This document shows, in pieces, positions 4,914 to 6,809 of a DNA stretch of 6,809 bases; the stretch's first letter is position 1; every line of letters begins with the position of its first letter. Origin of the DNA: CAYVWB01 sp964455395 (GTDB lineage: Bacteria; Desulfobacterota; Desulfovibrionia; Desulfovibrionales; Desulfovibrionaceae); contig CAYVWB010000122.1 of assembly GCA_964455395.1 (NCBI GenBank), positions 1 through 6,809 of the forward strand, written 5' to 3'. The position numbers and the translations under genes are program-made. The notes beneath the pieces are model-generated. The model ran no database searches, was not told the DNA's origin, and saw only the letters and a program-made list of their open reading frames with translations.

Positions 4914-6007
4914 AACGAGTTCTCCTTGCGGTCGTGGGGCTGAGTCCACAGGTGGTCACTGAAACCCTGTACGCCCTGCTCCAGCAGGGGCGCATGGTCG
5001 ATGAACTCCAGATTCTCACCACACGACCCGGCAGGGAGGTGTGTCTCGCCACGCTGCTTTGCCCTGCGGAGGGGCGAGTCCGCCAGTTGCTGAGCGATCA
5101 TGGGCTGGCGGAGTCCTGCCTGAAGTTCGACGCCATGAGCGTGGAAGCGGTGTGTGGGGATGGCGGCGCCCCTTTGAACGACATTCAGACTGAAGAAGAC
5201 AGTGCAGCCTTCCTTCAGGCGTGCATGCGGAAGGTCTTTCACTTGACCTCATCGACCAGCACCGCCGTGTACTTCTCCATCGCAGGCGGTCGCAAGACCA
5301 TGGGCGCTGCATTGGCTCTCGCTGCCCAGTGTTACGGGAGGGCTCAGGACCGCTTGTTTCACGTTCTCGTTTCCAGCGAATTCGAGGGGTGTCGAGATTT
5401 TTTCTATCCGCCGCCCGAGTCTCGTCCTCTGGTGCTTCACGACGACCGCGGGGAGCCATACGCAAAGGAGTCTCGATATGCGAGGGTGCAACTTGTCGCC
5501 CTGCCCTTCGTTTCGTTCCGGGAGCGTCTGGGGGCGGACATGCTTGGTCATCCGGAGTCGCCTGAAGCGCTCATGCTTTCGATGGTGCGGGAAGAGGCGA
5601 AACAACTGGTTGTCGATATTGAGCGTGGCGTCGTCAGCTATGGTGGTCGGGAGGCGGACATGCCGCCAACTCAAATCGCACTGTACGGATATTTTGCACA
5701 GCGTCGGAAAGATGCTCGCAATGAGCCGCTCGCTGAGGCGTCCCAAGTCTTTGCCGAGCAGGAGCGCATTGCAACACTCTATCGCGTGGCGTCAAGAAGG
5801 GCGCCAACGACCGCGCCTTTGAGTGAGACAGGCATACTCAATCTGAATCAGGAGAACTTCAACGCGTACAAAGCCAAAATCAATCAATGCCTTGCACGCG
5901 CATTTGGGGCATACGAGGCGCCGTCGCTCCAGATCGCCTCCCATGGCAGAGCGCCGGTCCGCTACATGATTGATTTTCCTCCCGACAAGATTCGCATCAT
6001 TCGGTAA
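4910..6007 (+). CDS. CARF-domain protein of the NE0113 family (candidate ring nuclease)
   Basis: The product has 365 residues. Residues 1-~200 are a CARF (Rossmann-like) domain of the NE0113 type (TIGR02584/PF09623): 'VLLAVVGLSPQVVTETLYALL' (4-24), 'ILTTRPGRE' (35-43), and 'VYFSIAGGRKTMGAALALAAQ' (120-140), where SIAGGRKTM is the ligand-loop signature. Such domains bind cyclic oligoadenylates made by Cas10, and relatives are annotated as ring nucleases (sometimes as 'Csm6'). Residues ~215-365 form a helical then winged-helix-like extension, ending in 'HGRAPVRYMIDFPPDKIRII'. I see no convincing HEPN RNase motif there; the only R-x4-H (R172-H177) lies in the linker after CARF. The role may be signal degradation or regulation rather than RNA cleavage; this is inference. 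ATG 4910 overlaps the cas6 stop by four bases, and longer in-frame starts would lie deep in cas6. Confidence 0.85.
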   Translation: MKRVLLAVVGLSPQVVTETLYALLQQGRMVDELQILTTRPGREVCLATLLCPAEGRVRQLLSDHGLAESCLKFDAMSVEAVCGDGGAPLNDIQTEEDSAAFLQACMRKVFHLTSSTSTAVYFSIAGGRKTMGAALALAAQCYGRAQDRLFHVLVSSEFEGCRDFFYPPPESRPLVLHDDRGEPYAKESRYARVQLVALPFVSFRERLGADMLGHPESPEALMLSMVREEAKQLVVDIERGVVSYGGREADMPPTQIALYGYFAQRRKDARNEPLAEASQVFAEQERIATLYRVASRRAPTTAPLSETGILNLNQENFNAYKAKINQCLARAFGAYEAPSLQIASHGRAPVRYMIDFPPDKIRIIR

Positions 6008-6348
6008 CGGGCAACGTTGCGGTGGGCGGTAATCCAGAAGCGCCAGCAGGCGCGCAAGCACCTGTCAAGTATTGAAAGGCCTCGCACTTTGGGTCGGTGA
6101 AACGAAACGGGCGTAACATTTCTCAGCAGGGTGAACTCGAAGACTTGTCGCTTCAAGCTGAACATAAGCTTGAAGCAACGTTTTTGTCCTACGACGCCCC
6201 CAGCCCGATCATGCACTCTGCAATCCTTTGTGGCTGCAAGACCTAAGTCATCCCTTCGGAGATGTTGTGGTGCAGGAAATGTTTCCATTCTTTCAAATGA
6301 ACATGCCTCGTGGCATTTTTGGGATGTATCTCAACAGAGGAGAATCTC
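6008..6348 (+). other. 341-bp non-coding gap between the CARF gene and cas10
   Basis: No gene is supported. The gap holds a terminator-like hairpin (6146-6185) and a smaller one, ATGCC (6303-6307), loop TCGT, GGCAT (6312-6316), running into a T-run. The cas10 ribosome-binding site, GAGGAG (6337-6342), is six bases from its ATG. No well-spaced promoter pair was found. A short GTG-started frame (6097-6246) runs through the hairpin and is probably not a gene. Confidence 0.55.
6146..6185 (+). terminator. Intrinsic terminator-like hairpin after the CARF gene
   Basis: GCTTCAAGCT (6150-6159) and AGCTTGAAGC (6167-6176) form a perfect 10-bp stem with the 7-nt loop GAACATA. Allowing one C-A mismatch, three more pairs (6146-6148 with 6178-6180) bring the stem base to a run of five Ts at 6181-6185. 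Stem plus T-run in plus orientation is the pattern of an intrinsic terminator. It lies 139 bp after the CARF stop codon. Confidence 0.65.
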
Positions 6349-6809
6349 ATGGAGCATCTTGAGAACAGCCTGTTGGTCATAGCGGCCTTGTTGCACGACG
6401 TAGGCATGTTCGCGCAAAGGGCGGGCAGGCCGAAGAGCCGGGAGCTTGAAGGGGAGCTATGCCCCATTGACAAGACAGGCCGACGTCCCACGCATGCGCA
6501 CGTCCTGTACACCAACCACTTCATAGAGGATTCGAGCGCCCTGCCGATGCCGATTGAACTGGAGGGGAGCCGCTCCCGAATCGCCAGGCTGGCCGCCGCG
6601 CACCACAAACCGGGTGAGTCGGTGCTGGCGGTGAAGGCCTTGTCCATAGCGGACAGGCTCTCCGCAGGCGCCGACAGGATTGACGAGACAGTGGATGACG
6701 AGGGCGATTACAAGTCGGCCCGTCTCACCTCGGTCTTTGATCAAGTACACCTGCGTAAGCGTCCAGACGGCTGCACCTTACAAGTCCGCGGAAGCCCTGC
6801 TATGGAGGG
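6349..6809 (+). CDS. cas10: Cas10/Csm1, N-terminal HD domain (3' end outside the window)
   Basis: 153 codons are visible. Cas10 is the large subunit of type III effector complexes: its HD domain cuts single-stranded DNA and its Palm domains make cyclic oligoadenylate when target RNA is bound. Visible HD motifs are 'LLHDVGMFAQRAG' (14-26; H16-D17), 'HVLYTNHFIED' (51-61), 'LAAAHHKP' (81-88; H85-H86) and 'ALSIADRLSAGADR' (97-110; D102). Their order and spacing fit Csm1 of subtype III-A better than Cmr2, but the Palm GGDD motif lies beyond the window. Family members usually have HDIGK(F); here the lysine is methionine (M20), while the metal-binding His and Asp residues remain. ATG 6349 is preceded by GAGGAG at 6337-6342, six bases away, and fits the family start. 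A terminator-like hairpin upstream suggests transcription partly separate from cas6. Confidence 0.88.
   Translation, partial: MEHLENSLLVIAALLHDVGMFAQRAGRPKSRELEGELCPIDKTGRRPTHAHVLYTNHFIEDSSALPMPIELEGSRSRIARLAAAHHKPGESVLAVKALSIADRLSAGADRIDETVDDEGDYKSARLTSVFDQVHLRKRPDGCTLQVRGSPAME

Noticed and set aside
6097..6246. GTG-started 49-codon plus frame between the CARF gene and cas10
   Set aside because: It spans the terminator-like hairpin, has no good ribosome-binding site and no recognisable product.
5962..6288. Minus-strand 108-codon frame after the CARF gene
   Set aside because: It overlaps the CARF gene end antisense and covers the hairpin; no family recognised, though part of it is not obviously random and a protein search would settle it.

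Overview
The window reads as accessory DNA from a GC-rich bacterium. The protein style (cas6, CARF protein, cas10, a Cas5 remnant) would fit a deltaproteobacterial sulfate reducer of the Desulfovibrio kind, but this is inferred from recognition of the proteins and was not tested by a search. It is a layered defence and mobile-element region: debris from insertion sequences, a collapsed CRISPR-Cas locus, a phage-type regulatory switch, and the beginning of an apparently intact type III CRISPR-Cas operon.

Left part (1-1533). The window opens with the last 19 codons of a transposase (2-61), followed by a two-part stem-loop. A degenerate CRISPR remnant (450-663) has 32-nt repeats of type I-C design at a 66-68 nt period. 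Read on the minus strand, it lies directly downstream of the first ~46 codons of a cas5 gene (699-836). In intact type I-C loci cas8c, cas7, cas4, cas1, cas2 and the leader lie between cas5 and the array, so one internal deletion would explain the arrangement. Next come the N-terminal third of an IS5-type transposase (1122-1440) and, joined to it head-on, the first ~31 codons of a YubB/DUF1281-like gene (1441-1533, minus strand).

Middle part (1534-3796). A phage antirepressor-like protein (P22_AR_N domain, minus strand) and an XRE-family helix-turn-helix regulator (plus strand) diverge from a short intergenic region. An inverted repeat there, probably an operator, reaches the regulator's start codon. 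A 347-residue soluble protein of unknown function lies 19 bp downstream of the regulator and is probably cotranscribed. A strong hairpin follows it.

Right part (3797-6809). A well-formed sigma70-like promoter precedes cas6 (crRNA-processing RAMP endonuclease). cas6 overlaps by ATGA a CARF-domain protein of the NE0113 family, a candidate sensor or ring nuclease for cyclic oligoadenylate. A terminator-like hairpin and 341 non-coding bases separate these two from cas10/csm1, whose HD nuclease domain is visible before the window ends. In a working type III system, Cas6 makes crRNA, Cas10 senses target RNA and synthesises cyclic oligoadenylate, and the CARF protein binds or degrades that signal. 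A dead type I-C system and a live-looking type III system therefore lie less than 4 kb apart, separated by prophage or plasmid-type genes.
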